From Nocardioides marmorisolisilvae (lineage in GTDB: Bacteria > Actinomycetota > Actinomycetes > Propionibacteriales > Nocardioidaceae), in NCBI RefSeq assembly GCF_003725775.1, contig NZ_RJSG01000003.1, positions 361,307-425,306 of the forward strand: DNA of 64,000 bases, given 5' to 3'. A program made the translations under genes and the position numbers. The notes under the pieces are model-generated. The model ran no database searches. It saw nothing but the letters and a program-made list of their open reading frames with translations, and had not been told where the DNA came from. Positions 9,289 through 16,123 of this stretch are shown here, piece by piece (the stretch's first letter is position 1; the number at the start of each line of letters is the position of its first letter).

Positions 9289-9433
9289 GGTGGGCCCTCC
9301 GCGGGCTCTTGACCCGGGATCCTGCACCTATCCGAGCCGGGAAATCTCCGAGCAGAATGAGGAAGGCGCCCCGATGCCGTGGGGCGGTCTCGTAGCCGAC
9401 GGTGGATCCATGACCAACACCCGAGGAGATGCC

Positions 9434-9826
9434 ATGACCAACCTGACCACGTCGTCCGCGGCGACGACCTGGACCACGAAGAACAGGATCGGCATCGCCC
9501 TCGCCGTCCTCTACGCCGTGGCCAACATCCCGACCGTCCTGATCCCGGCGGGCAACGACGACGGTCCGCCGTTCGCTGTCGGACTGATCTGCACGATCCT
9601 CGCCGTGGTCGCCACCGCGGCCGGCGTCGTCGCCTGGCGCCAGGGAAGTCGCTCGGCGGCTCGCCTGGCCGCTGCGAGCCTGATCGTCATCACCTTGTCG
9701 GCCCTGCCCGCGTTCTTCCTGGACGTCCCGGCCGCGGTCAAGGTCCTCGCAGCCGTCGGCGTCCTGCTCATGGTCGCCATCGTCACCCTGGTCTTCTCCG
9801 GGGCACCCGGGGAGGCACGCGCATGA
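9434..9826 (+). CDS. Small four-helix membrane protein
   Basis: A 130-residue protein with four predicted membrane helices (IGIALAVLYAVANIPTVL, VGLICTILAVVATAAGVVAW, AASLIVITLSALPAFFL, VLAAVGVLLMVAIVTLVF). ATG 9434 has GAGGAG 5 bases upstream; a second in-frame ATG at 9410 lacks such a site. Its TGA overlaps the ATG of the thioredoxin-fold gene (ATGA at 9823-9826). Family not recognised. Its head-to-head arrangement with the response regulator suggests it may be controlled by that system. Confidence 0.75.
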   Translation: MTNLTTSSAATTWTTKNRIGIALAVLYAVANIPTVLIPAGNDDGPPFAVGLICTILAVVATAAGVVAWRQGSRSAARLAAASLIVITLSALPAFFLDVPAAVKVLAAVGVLLMVAIVTLVFSGAPGEARA

Positions 9827-10101
9827 GGCTCTACATCTGCTGGGGCACCGGCGGTAGTGACCACCACGACTGCCACAAGGCGCACCAGGCCCTGGTCGAC
9901 GCCGGTTACGACCCCGAGATCGTGAAGGCGCGCGGCCAGGAGCACCTGCCGAGGTTCCTTCAGTTCAAGACTCGCCGCGAGGTCCACGCCCTCACCGGCT
10001 CGTTCTTCGTCCCGGTGGTCGTGCTCGACGACGGCACCGCGATGAACCGACCGGACGAGATCGTGGCCTGGGCGCAGGCCCATCCCGCCGAGGTCGGGTG
10101 A
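9823..10101 (+). CDS. Thioredoxin-fold protein (glutaredoxin/GST N-terminal-like)
   Basis: A 92-residue protein: LYICWGTGG at the position of the redox loop after beta-1, HDCHKAHQAL at the start of helix 1, a FVPVVVLDDGT strand with the cis-proline Pro expected in thioredoxin folds, and a C-terminal DEIVAWAQAH helix. This is the pattern of single-domain GST N-terminal-like or glutaredoxin-like proteins, but no classical CxxC is present; the two Cys (YICW and HDCH) are 11 residues apart. ATG 9823 is coupled to the membrane protein stop. Substrate unknown. Confidence 0.7.
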   Translation: MRLYICWGTGGSDHHDCHKAHQALVDAGYDPEIVKARGQEHLPRFLQFKTRREVHALTGSFFVPVVVLDDGTAMNRPDEIVAWAQAHPAEVG

Positions 10102-10105
10102 CGCG

Positions 10106-10933
10106 TCACTCCGCGGCGACGAGCCTCGACGCGATCGGTTCCAGCAGCACCATCAGGGCGTCGAGCTCCGCGGGCTCGAGCGCCAGGTAGGGCGCTGCGG
10201 CCAGCTGGTCGGTGAGTGCCTCGACCCGGTCCTTCGTCGCCCGACCTGCGTCGGTGAACCGTCCGGCGTCGTCGACGAGGCCGCGTCGGCGCAGCCCGTC
10301 CATCAGCTCAGCCAGCTGGGACGCCGGGAGGTGGTGGATCCGCCCGAAGGACTCGGCGGGATAGATCTCCGCGTCGAGCGACGCGAGCACGTGGGACTCG
10401 AGCCCGCTGATCTCCTCGGAGACCAGCGCGACGATGTGGCCGTCGCCGCGGTACTCGCGCAGCATGTTGGCCGCGAACCAGAGGCGGGCCACCGGCTCCT
10501 CGGGCATCGGAAGGGCGCGCAGGCCGGCGTACATCACGCGACCGTTGGTCGGCGCGCTCACCGACGCCTGCGCGAGCAGGTCGGCCGCCCGCGCCAGGTC
10601 GGCAGTGCCGACGAGGTCACCGAGCAACCGGCGCAGCGCCGCCACGCATCCGCGTTCGCGCGCGGCGTGCGCCTCCTCGGGGGTGGTCGTGTCCCACACC
10701 TTCGGGAGGTGCCGGGCGACCTCGCCGTCGGCGAAGTTGTAGAACGCCGCGTGCACGACCTCGGCCGGGACCCGGCCCAGCGGCGCCGAACGCCCCGCGA
10801 AGTACCCGTCCCAGTAGCCGCGGAAGCCGAGCTGCTCCATCGCCTCGTTCGGTTCGTCGGCGGTGAAGTTGACGAGTCCGATCGGCTCGATCAGCTCGAA
10901 CATCCGGCGGGCGAGGCTCGCGTGCTGCTGCAT
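10106..10933 (-). CDS. SCO6745-family protein
   Basis: A 275-residue protein of the actinobacterial SCO6745 family: ARRMFELIEPIGLVNF near the N-terminus, FRGYWDGYFAGRSAPLG, PAEVVHAAFYNF and the C-terminal winged-helix-like ELMDGLRRRGLVDDAGRFT are typical. The C-terminal third looks like a helix-turn-helix with a MarR-like wing, so a regulatory role is possible, but the function is not established to my knowledge. ATG 10933 follows an AGGAGA-type ribosome binding site; an upstream extension to 11056 is not supported. It faces the small gene at 11228 across a region holding a perfect 14-bp inverted repeat. Confidence 0.8.
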   Translation of the reverse strand: MQQHASLARRMFELIEPIGLVNFTADEPNEAMEQLGFRGYWDGYFAGRSAPLGRVPAEVVHAAFYNFADGEVARHLPKVWDTTTPEEAHAARERGCVAALRRLLGDLVGTADLARAADLLAQASVSAPTNGRVMYAGLRALPMPEEPVARLWFAANMLREYRGDGHIVALVSEEISGLESHVLASLDAEIYPAESFGRIHHLPASQLAELMDGLRRRGLVDDAGRFTDAGRATKDRVEALTDQLAAAPYLALEPAELDALMVLLEPIASRLVAAE

Positions 10934-11054
10934 GGGGAGATCTCCTGTACTCGTGGCGCCTTCAGGGGCTGTTCTACCCACACGACGAACAGGCTGACCC
11001 CGATACGACACCGACCGGAGACGCATCCTTCCGCCGAGACTGACGCTCCTCGCC

Positions 11055-11109
11055 ATTTGCTACACCAGCGCTGTCACAAGGCCTTCGCGAGAGCCCTGGT
11101 GTAGCAAAT
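11055..11109. repeat. Perfect 14-bp inverted repeat in the 10934-11227 intergenic region
   Basis: ATTTGCTACACCAG at 11055-11068 is exactly reverse-complemented at 11096-11109, with a 27-base loop. It lies between two divergent genes, about 120 bases upstream of each, so it is neither at a gene end nor beside a start. There is no T-run. It may be a structured RNA, an operator pair, or the ends of a vanished element. Nothing else is recognised in this 294-base gap. Confidence 0.7.
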
Positions 11110-11215
11110 CAACTCCAGCGCGCGTCACTCCGCCGTGACAGCCGGCGCACTAGTGGCCCGCAAGCCCGGCTATGACGTCCGTTCGAGTCGGAGGGAGGTG
11201 GAGGAGCCATCTGGG

Positions 11216-11227
11216 TACGGTCACGCA
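11216..11227 (+). promoter_or_regulatory. Leaderless promoter of the small membrane protein gene
   Basis: TACGGT at 11216-11221, 6 bases, then ATG at 11228. This spacing decides the start of the gene; the purine-rich run at 11190-11206 is too far away to serve it. Confidence 0.45.
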
Positions 11228-11539
11228 ATGACCACACCCACGAGCGCTCCGCGGCGCAGCAATCCCACCTCGGCTTCCTGGTGGTTTCGATCAGCGGACG
11301 GCCGACTGACGGTCTGGCAGTTCCCGAACCCGGCACTCGCGGTCTGGTTCGTCGCACTCGTGGTCGGTCTGTTGCCGCTGGCACCGTCGCACGCAGCCAC
11401 CGTGGAGGGACTGCGGCGCGGAGCCCTCGTGGTCTGGGCGCTCGACGAGCTGGTGCGGGGTTCGAGTCCGTTCCGCCGGGTGCTCGGTGCCGTCGTTCTC
11501 GTTGGACAACTGGCGTCCCTGGCGATGGACTGGGGATGA
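11228..11539 (+). CDS. Small membrane protein of unknown function
   Basis: A 103-residue protein with two or three hydrophobic segments (ALAVWFVALVVGLLPL, RGALVVWALDELV, VLGAVVLVGQLASLAM) after a polar SWWFRSADGRLTVWQFPNP lead-in. The WQFPNPALAVW and ALDELVRGSSPFRR motifs look conserved in actinobacterial small membrane proteins that I cannot name. The start is supported by the leaderless promoter. It is followed after 61 bases by the peptidase E gene. Confidence 0.65.
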   Translation: MTTPTSAPRRSNPTSASWWFRSADGRLTVWQFPNPALAVWFVALVVGLLPLAPSHAATVEGLRRGALVVWALDELVRGSSPFRRVLGAVVLVGQLASLAMDWG

Positions 11540-11600
11540 GCCAGACGCAGAGCCTGGTGTCGAGGCAGGACTGCGTGCGAACCGATGATCTGGAGGACCC

Positions 11601-12269
11601 GTGAAGCTGCTTCTCACGTCCGGCGGCGTCACCAACCCGAGCATCCGCGAGGCGCTGGTCGACATGCTGGGCAAGCCGATCTCTGAGGCCAGCGCGCTCT
11701 GCATCCCGACCGCGATGTACGGCCATCCGTCGGTCGGTCCCGGCGAGCGGGTGTGGCGCTTCATCAGCGGGCACTCGGAGAACCCTATGGTCGACCTTGG
11801 CTGGAAGTCGATGGGAGTGCTCGAGCTCACCGCGCTGCCCAGCCTCGACGAGGCCGCCTGGGTCCCGCTCGTGAGGGAGGCAGATGCCCTGGTCGTGGCC
11901 GGCGGCGACGTCCTCTACCTGTGCCACTGGATGCGGGAGTCCGGTCTTGCCGACCTCCTCGCAACCCTCGGGGACACCGTCTGGGTGGGACTGAGCGCCG
12001 GGAGCATGGTGATGACGCCCGAGGTCGGGGACGAGTTCATCCAGTGGAGGCCGCCGAACGGCGACGACCGTGCGCTGGGCGTCGTGGACTTCTCGATCTT
12101 TCCGCACCTGGCCCCGGACGGGCAGCCGGGCAACTCGATGGCTGAGGCGGAGCAGTGGGTGACCGCGATCTCCGGCCCCGCCTACGCGCTCGACGACCAG
12201 ACGGCGATCACCGTGGTCGACGGCAACGTGGAGGTCGTCTCGGAAGGGAACTGGAAACTTCTGAGCTGA
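11601..12269 (+). CDS. Peptidase E / class I glutamine amidotransferase-like protein
   Basis: A 222-residue protein of the S51 peptidase E family. It has the N-terminal KLLLTSGGV strand, a DALVVAGGDVLYLCHWM segment and the nucleophile elbow VGLSAGSMVM with Ser in place of the Cys of true glutamine amidotransferases. Family members hydrolyse Asp-X dipeptides. GTG 11601 has GGAGGA 5 bases upstream. It converges with the acetyltransferase gene at 12281. Confidence 0.82.
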   Translation: MKLLLTSGGVTNPSIREALVDMLGKPISEASALCIPTAMYGHPSVGPGERVWRFISGHSENPMVDLGWKSMGVLELTALPSLDEAAWVPLVREADALVVAGGDVLYLCHWMRESGLADLLATLGDTVWVGLSAGSMVMTPEVGDEFIQWRPPNGDDRALGVVDFSIFPHLAPDGQPGNSMAEAEQWVTAISGPAYALDDQTAITVVDGNVEVVSEGNWKLLS

Positions 12270-12280
12270 GCGTGAGTCGG

Positions 12281-13147
12281 TCAGTCAGGGCGGCGGAAGT
12301 CGGTCGCGTCCGGCAACCGCTCGAAACCGGCCGCGGCGTAGGCAGCGACCCCGCCGGTGTTGGCCGCAGGGGTGCACACGGTTGCCATCGACGAGCCTAG
12401 CTCCCGGAGGGCAACCGCCGCAGCCCGCGTGATCGAGACACCGTGCCCGTGACCCCGGTGCTCGTGGTGGACGCCGAGCGGCTCGATCAGACCGGGCCGA
12501 CCGGGTCCGGCCGACCAGACCGTCGTCGTCGCGACCGCGTTGCCGCGCTCGTCGTACCCGAGCAGGCAGCGCGCGCGGCGATAGGGCGCCGCCGCGGCCA
12601 TAGCGTGCCACCGCTCCGGCGAGAACGTGGAGGTGGGGAACGCCGCCCGCTGGACCGCGGCACGTTCCTCGACGTCGTCCGGGCCGGCGATCTCGATGCG
12701 GAGTCCGTGCTCGGGAACCGGTTCGCCGAGATCGAGCACCAGCGGTGCCCACGGCTCGTCGTCGGTCCACCCGGTACGCCGCAGCAGGTCACGGAACGCC
12801 GGACCGTAGCGGGCCTCGACACTGCTCACGCCTCCCGGCAGCACCCCGGCGTCCGCGACGAGGTCGTCGTGCAGGCGCTGCGCGAACTCCTCGTCCTCGC
12901 CCACGGCCTCGGAGAGCGACATCCGGATGAGCCGCGACTCGTCGTCGACCATCCCCGCCGCGACGATCTCGCCGTCACGCCGCCAGAAGCGGACGTCCTG
13001 GGCGAGGCGGTCAGCGCCGAAGCTCCAGTTCCAGCCGAGGTCGCCGGGGTGCACCTGGACCCCGCCGCCGTCGTGCTGCCAGAGCGCCACCGCCTCGACG
13101 ACCTCGTCCAACGAGCCGGGCGTCGCGGTCTCCAGGGTGATCGCCAT
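12281..13147 (-). CDS. GNAT-family N-acetyltransferase (two-domain)
   Basis: A 288-residue acetyltransferase-like protein, long enough for two GNAT folds. The C-terminal half carries the clear acetyl-CoA site: IEPLGVHHEHRGHGHGVSITRAA (R-G-H-G-x-G core), then CTPAANTGGVAAYAAAGFERL. The N-terminal half (EIVAAGMVDDESRLIRMSL) is a degenerate GNAT-like domain. ATG 13147 is chosen; an extension to 13183 has no support. Substrate unknown; it lies downstream of and in the same direction as another GNAT gene 46 bases away. Confidence 0.8.
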   Translation of the reverse strand: MAITLETATPGSLDEVVEAVALWQHDGGGVQVHPGDLGWNWSFGADRLAQDVRFWRRDGEIVAAGMVDDESRLIRMSLSEAVGEDEEFAQRLHDDLVADAGVLPGGVSSVEARYGPAFRDLLRRTGWTDDEPWAPLVLDLGEPVPEHGLRIEIAGPDDVEERAAVQRAAFPTSTFSPERWHAMAAAAPYRRARCLLGYDERGNAVATTTVWSAGPGRPGLIEPLGVHHEHRGHGHGVSITRAAAVALRELGSSMATVCTPAANTGGVAAYAAAGFERLPDATDFRRPD

Positions 13148-13193
13148 GACTCGATCCAACGTCACGCCTGTCGGAGAGTCCACGGGTTTGTGG

Positions 13194-13649
13194 TCAGAGC
13201 AGCATCGTGAAGTACGCGCTGTGCGGGTCCTCGGTGTAGTCGGCGAACGGTCCGCAGGCGATGAAGCCGTGGGCGGCGTACAGGGTGCGGGCAGGGAGGA
13301 AGTAGTCCTGGGTCCCGGTCTCCAGGCTCAGCCGGGCGTAGCCGCGCGTGCGTCCGGTGTCGATCAGGTGCAGCAGCATCGCCCGGCCCACCCCGGTCCC
13401 GCGCGCGGCGGCGGTCGTGCGCATCGACTTGAGCTCACCGTGCTCCGGGTCGTGCTCCTTCATCGCGCCGCAGCCGAGCAGCACGCCGTCGCGCCGGGCC
13501 GTCCAGAACGTCAGGCCCGGCACCTTAAGGGCACTCACGTCGAGCGCGTGCACGCTCTCCGACGGTGAGGTCGCGTGCATGTCGGCGAGGTGCTCGGCGA
13601 GCAGTGCGGACACGTCAGGCAGGGCCGGGTCGTCGAGATCGATCAGCAC
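13194..13649 (-). CDS. GNAT-family N-acetyltransferase
   Basis: A 151-residue acetyltransferase: GCGAMKEHDPEHGELKSMRT (beta-4/beta-5 region), acetyl-CoA motif ARGTGVGRAMLLHLID, then RLSLETGTQDYFLPARTLYAAHGF and CGPFADYTEDPHSAYFTMLL. The C-terminal pattern is typical of the E. coli YsnE-like branch. The start is GTG 13649, 32 bases from the divergent carboxyltransferase start at 13682. It may be co-transcribed with the second acetyltransferase gene downstream. Confidence 0.85.
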   Translation of the reverse strand: MLIDLDDPALPDVSALLAEHLADMHATSPSESVHALDVSALKVPGLTFWTARRDGVLLGCGAMKEHDPEHGELKSMRTTAAARGTGVGRAMLLHLIDTGRTRGYARLSLETGTQDYFLPARTLYAAHGFIACGPFADYTEDPHSAYFTMLL

Positions 13650-13669
13650 GACGACATTCTCTCCAGCGA

Positions 13670-13681
13670 TACGATCCGGCG
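13670..13681 (+). promoter_or_regulatory. Leaderless promoter of the carboxyltransferase gene
   Basis: TACGAT at 13670-13675, 6 bases, then GTG at 13682. This supports GTG 13682 over the long upstream frame that overlaps the divergent acetyltransferase. Confidence 0.5.
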
Positions 13682-15166
13682 GTGCACCGGCTCAGCGCTC
13701 ACGACCTCATCGACCTCGTCCTCGACGAGGGCTCGTGGTCGGGTTGGGACACCGCACCGACGTACGGCGACATCAGCGACTCCTACGAGGCCGACCTCGC
13801 CGGTGCGCGCGAGAAGTCGGGCGTCGACGAGTCCGTGATCACCGGCGAGGGCACGGCGCGCGGTCGGCGGATCGCCGTCGTCGCGGGCGAGTTCTCGTTC
13901 CTGGCCGGCTCCATCGGACAAGCCGCGGCGACCCGGCTCGTCGCTGCCGTCGAACGCGCGACCGCTGAGGGCCTTCCCCTGGTCGCCGCGCCGGTCAGCG
14001 GCGGCACCCGGATGCAGGAGGGCACACCGGCCTTCGTGCACATGATCCGGATCTCGGCTGCCATCGCGGCCCACAAGTCCGCGGGTCTCCCCTACCTGGT
14101 CTACCTGCGCAACCCGACCACCGGCGGGGTGATGGCGTCGTGGGGCTCGCTCGGGCACGTCACCGTCGCCGAGCCGGGCGCGCTGGTCGGCTTCCTCGGA
14201 CCGCGCGTCTTCGAGGCGCTCTACGGCAAGCCGTTCCCCGAGGACGTGCAGACCTCGGAGAACCTCTACGCCCACGGGATCATCGACGGCGTCGTCGGGT
14301 CCGACGAGCTCGCCTCGATCCTCGACCGCACCCTCGACATCCTGCTCGCGCGACCGCAGGCACCGACCAGCGAGCTGCCGCAGCCGGAGATCCCCGACGT
14401 CGACACCTGGGACGCCGTCGTCCGGTCCCGGCGGCCCGAGCGGCCCGGCGTACGGCGCCTGCTCCGGTACGCCGCGAGCGAGGTGATCCCGTTGAACGGC
14501 ACCGGCCAGGGCGAGGCCGACCCCGGCTTGATGATCGCGCTGGCGAAGTTCGGGTCGGCGCCGTGCGTGTTCCTCGGCCAGGACCGACGCGGGCAGACCA
14601 GCGACCGGCCGATGGGACCGGGAGCGCTGCGCGAGGCACGGCGCGGGATGCGGCTGGCCGTCGAGCTCGGACTCCCGCTTCTCACCGTGATCGACACCCC
14701 CGGCGCGGCGCTGAGCCCCGAGGCCGAGGAGGGCGGGCTGGCCGGCGAGATCGCCAGGAGCCTGGCCGACCTGGTCACGCTCGAGGCTCCGAGCCTGTGC
14801 CTGATGCTGGGTCAGGGAAACGGCGGCGGCGCCCTCGCCCTGCTGCCGGCCGACCGCGTGATCGCCGCCCAGCACGCCTGGCTCTCCCCGCTTCCGCCGG
14901 AGGGTGCGAGCGCGATCGTGCACCGCGACACCGAGCACGCCCCCGAGATGGCACGGGCGCAGAAGGTGCGCGCCCTCGACCTGATGGCAGCCGGCGTGGT
15001 CGACCGGATCGTGCCCGAGCTGCCCGACGCAGCCGACGAGGCCGAGGCGTTCTGCCACCGCCTCGGTGCTGTCCTCGAGCACGAGCTGTCCTGGCTGTTC
15101 CATGCCGATCCGGCCGACCTGGTCCAGACCCGTGCCCTCCGGTTCGCAACCCCGCCACCGAGATAG
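13682..15166 (+). CDS. Fused acyl-CoA carboxyltransferase (AccD-like plus AccA-like)
   Basis: A 494-residue protein carrying both carboxyltransferase halves of a biotin-dependent acyl-CoA carboxylase. The N-terminal half is AccD-like: GEFSFLAGSIGQAAATRL, PVSGGTRMQEGTPAF, LRNPTTGGVMASWGSLGH. The C-terminal half is AccA-like: VIDTPGAALSPEAEEGG, LMLGQGNGGGALALLPADR and the final AAGVVDRIVPE. The usual AccD zinc ribbon is absent. These enzymes transfer CO2 from carboxybiotin to acetyl- or propionyl-CoA. No biotin carboxylase or BCCP gene is in the window, so it must use a partner encoded elsewhere, or have another role. A long hairpin follows the stop. Confidence 0.85.
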   Translation: MHRLSAHDLIDLVLDEGSWSGWDTAPTYGDISDSYEADLAGAREKSGVDESVITGEGTARGRRIAVVAGEFSFLAGSIGQAAATRLVAAVERATAEGLPLVAAPVSGGTRMQEGTPAFVHMIRISAAIAAHKSAGLPYLVYLRNPTTGGVMASWGSLGHVTVAEPGALVGFLGPRVFEALYGKPFPEDVQTSENLYAHGIIDGVVGSDELASILDRTLDILLARPQAPTSELPQPEIPDVDTWDAVVRSRRPERPGVRRLLRYAASEVIPLNGTGQGEADPGLMIALAKFGSAPCVFLGQDRRGQTSDRPMGPGALREARRGMRLAVELGLPLLTVIDTPGAALSPEAEEGGLAGEIARSLADLVTLEAPSLCLMLGQGNGGGALALLPADRVIAAQHAWLSPLPPEGASAIVHRDTEHAPEMARAQKVRALDLMAAGVVDRIVPELPDAADEAEAFCHRLGAVLEHELSWLFHADPADLVQTRALRFATPPPR

Positions 15167-15224
15167 TCCCGAGCGAAACGGTTGGTTTCCGGCCACAGAA
15201 CCGTGCGGATCGCTAGGGACTATC
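15162..15224. terminator. Long two-tier hairpin after the carboxyltransferase gene
   Basis: A 15-base arm (15162-15176) pairs with 15210-15224 with one mismatch, and inside the loop ACGGTT (15178-15183) pairs with AACCGT (15199-15204). The stop codon TAG lies within the left arm. There is no T-tract, as is common for actinobacterial terminators. It would also insulate the following SDR gene. Confidence 0.55.
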
Positions 15225-15230
15225 GACAAA

Positions 15231-15244
15231 TAGAACGTGTTTCA
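15231..15244. promoter_or_regulatory. KstR-like operator upstream of the SDR gene
   Basis: The 14 bases TAGAACGTGTTTCA match TnnAACnnGTTnnA, the published consensus of KstR, the TetR-family repressor of cholesterol catabolism in mycobacteria and relatives. It lies 15 bases before the GTG of an SDR resembling 3-alpha-hydroxysteroid dehydrogenases. No kstR gene is in the window. Confidence 0.5.
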
Positions 15245-15258
15245 GTTCCAATAGCCCG

Positions 15259-16065
15259 GTGAGCACCTACGTCATCACCGGCGCCGGTTCCGGCATCGGA
15301 GCAGCGACCGCGTCCCGTCTCCGTGCCGACGGCCACCAGGTCATCGGCATCGACCTGCGCGGGGCCGACATCGAAGCCGACCTCAGCACCGCTGCGGGTC
15401 GCGCCTCCGCCGTCGACGCGGTGCTCGCCCTGGCACCCGACGGCATCGACGGCCTGGTCCCCTGCGCCGGGATCGCCGGTTACACGGGCACCGACCCGGC
15501 GTTGCTGGTCTCGGTCAACTACTTCGGTGCGATCGCGCTGGTCGAGGGCCTCCACGAGCTGCTCGCCAAGCGCGGCTCGGCCTCGGTCGTGCTGCTCGCC
15601 TCGAACTCGGTGACCTGCCAACCCGGGTGGGAGGCCGACGACGTCCTGGGCGCACTACTCGCGGACGACGAGGAGCAGGCCCGCAAGGCCGCCGCTGCCT
15701 ACGAGGCGGTGATGCTCTACCCGGTCTCCAAGTACGCGCTCGCCACCTGGGCACGGCGCGAGGGCATCAAGCCGGAGTGGGGCGGCAGCGGCATCCGGGT
15801 CAACGCCATCGCGCCCGGACTGATCGCTACCCCGATGACCGACGCGCTGCGCGAGGACCCGGTCTTCGGTCCGTTCGCGGACCTCTACCCCAACGCCATC
15901 GAACGACCCGGCCGGCCCGAGGAGGTCGCCGCGCTGATCGCCTTCCTGCTCTCACCGGAGTCCAGCCTGCTGGTCGGGACGATGATCCTCGTCGACGGCG
16001 GCACCGACGCGATCCTCAACGCAGCGCCCCCACGCAGCAACGAAGCCACCACCTTCCCCTCCTGA
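15259..16065 (+). CDS. SDR oxidoreductase (3-alpha-hydroxysteroid dehydrogenase-like)
   Basis: NAD(P)-dependent SDR of 268 residues. Glycine motif TGAGSGIG (8-15); shortened NAD-binding half with DGLVPCAGIAGY in place of NNAG; catalytic Tyr/Lys in LYPVSKYALATWAR; and NAIAPGLIATPMTD after the active site. The shortened first half and the long insertion rich in acidic residues before the Tyr resemble Comamonas 3-alpha-HSD/carbonyl reductases. The KstR-like operator just upstream points to sterol or steroid metabolism, but that is inference. Confidence 0.85.
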   Translation: MSTYVITGAGSGIGAATASRLRADGHQVIGIDLRGADIEADLSTAAGRASAVDAVLALAPDGIDGLVPCAGIAGYTGTDPALLVSVNYFGAIALVEGLHELLAKRGSASVVLLASNSVTCQPGWEADDVLGALLADDEEQARKAAAAYEAVMLYPVSKYALATWARREGIKPEWGGSGIRVNAIAPGLIATPMTDALREDPVFGPFADLYPNAIERPGRPEEVAALIAFLLSPESSLLVGTMILVDGGTDAILNAAPPRSNEATTFPS

Positions 16066-16066
16066 T

Positions 16067-16096
16067 CTGACAAACACTGTTAATACCCCGTATCTT
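16067..16096 (+). promoter_or_regulatory. Sigma-70-like promoter of the secreted propeller gene
   Basis: CTGACA (16067-16072) and TATCTT (16091-16096) are separated by 18 bases, and the ATG at 16124 follows with a GGAGAT ribosome binding site. The -35 box begins right after the SDR stop. Confidence 0.4.
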
Positions 16097-16123
16097 CGAG
16101 CGACCTCACCCGTTGGAGATTCC

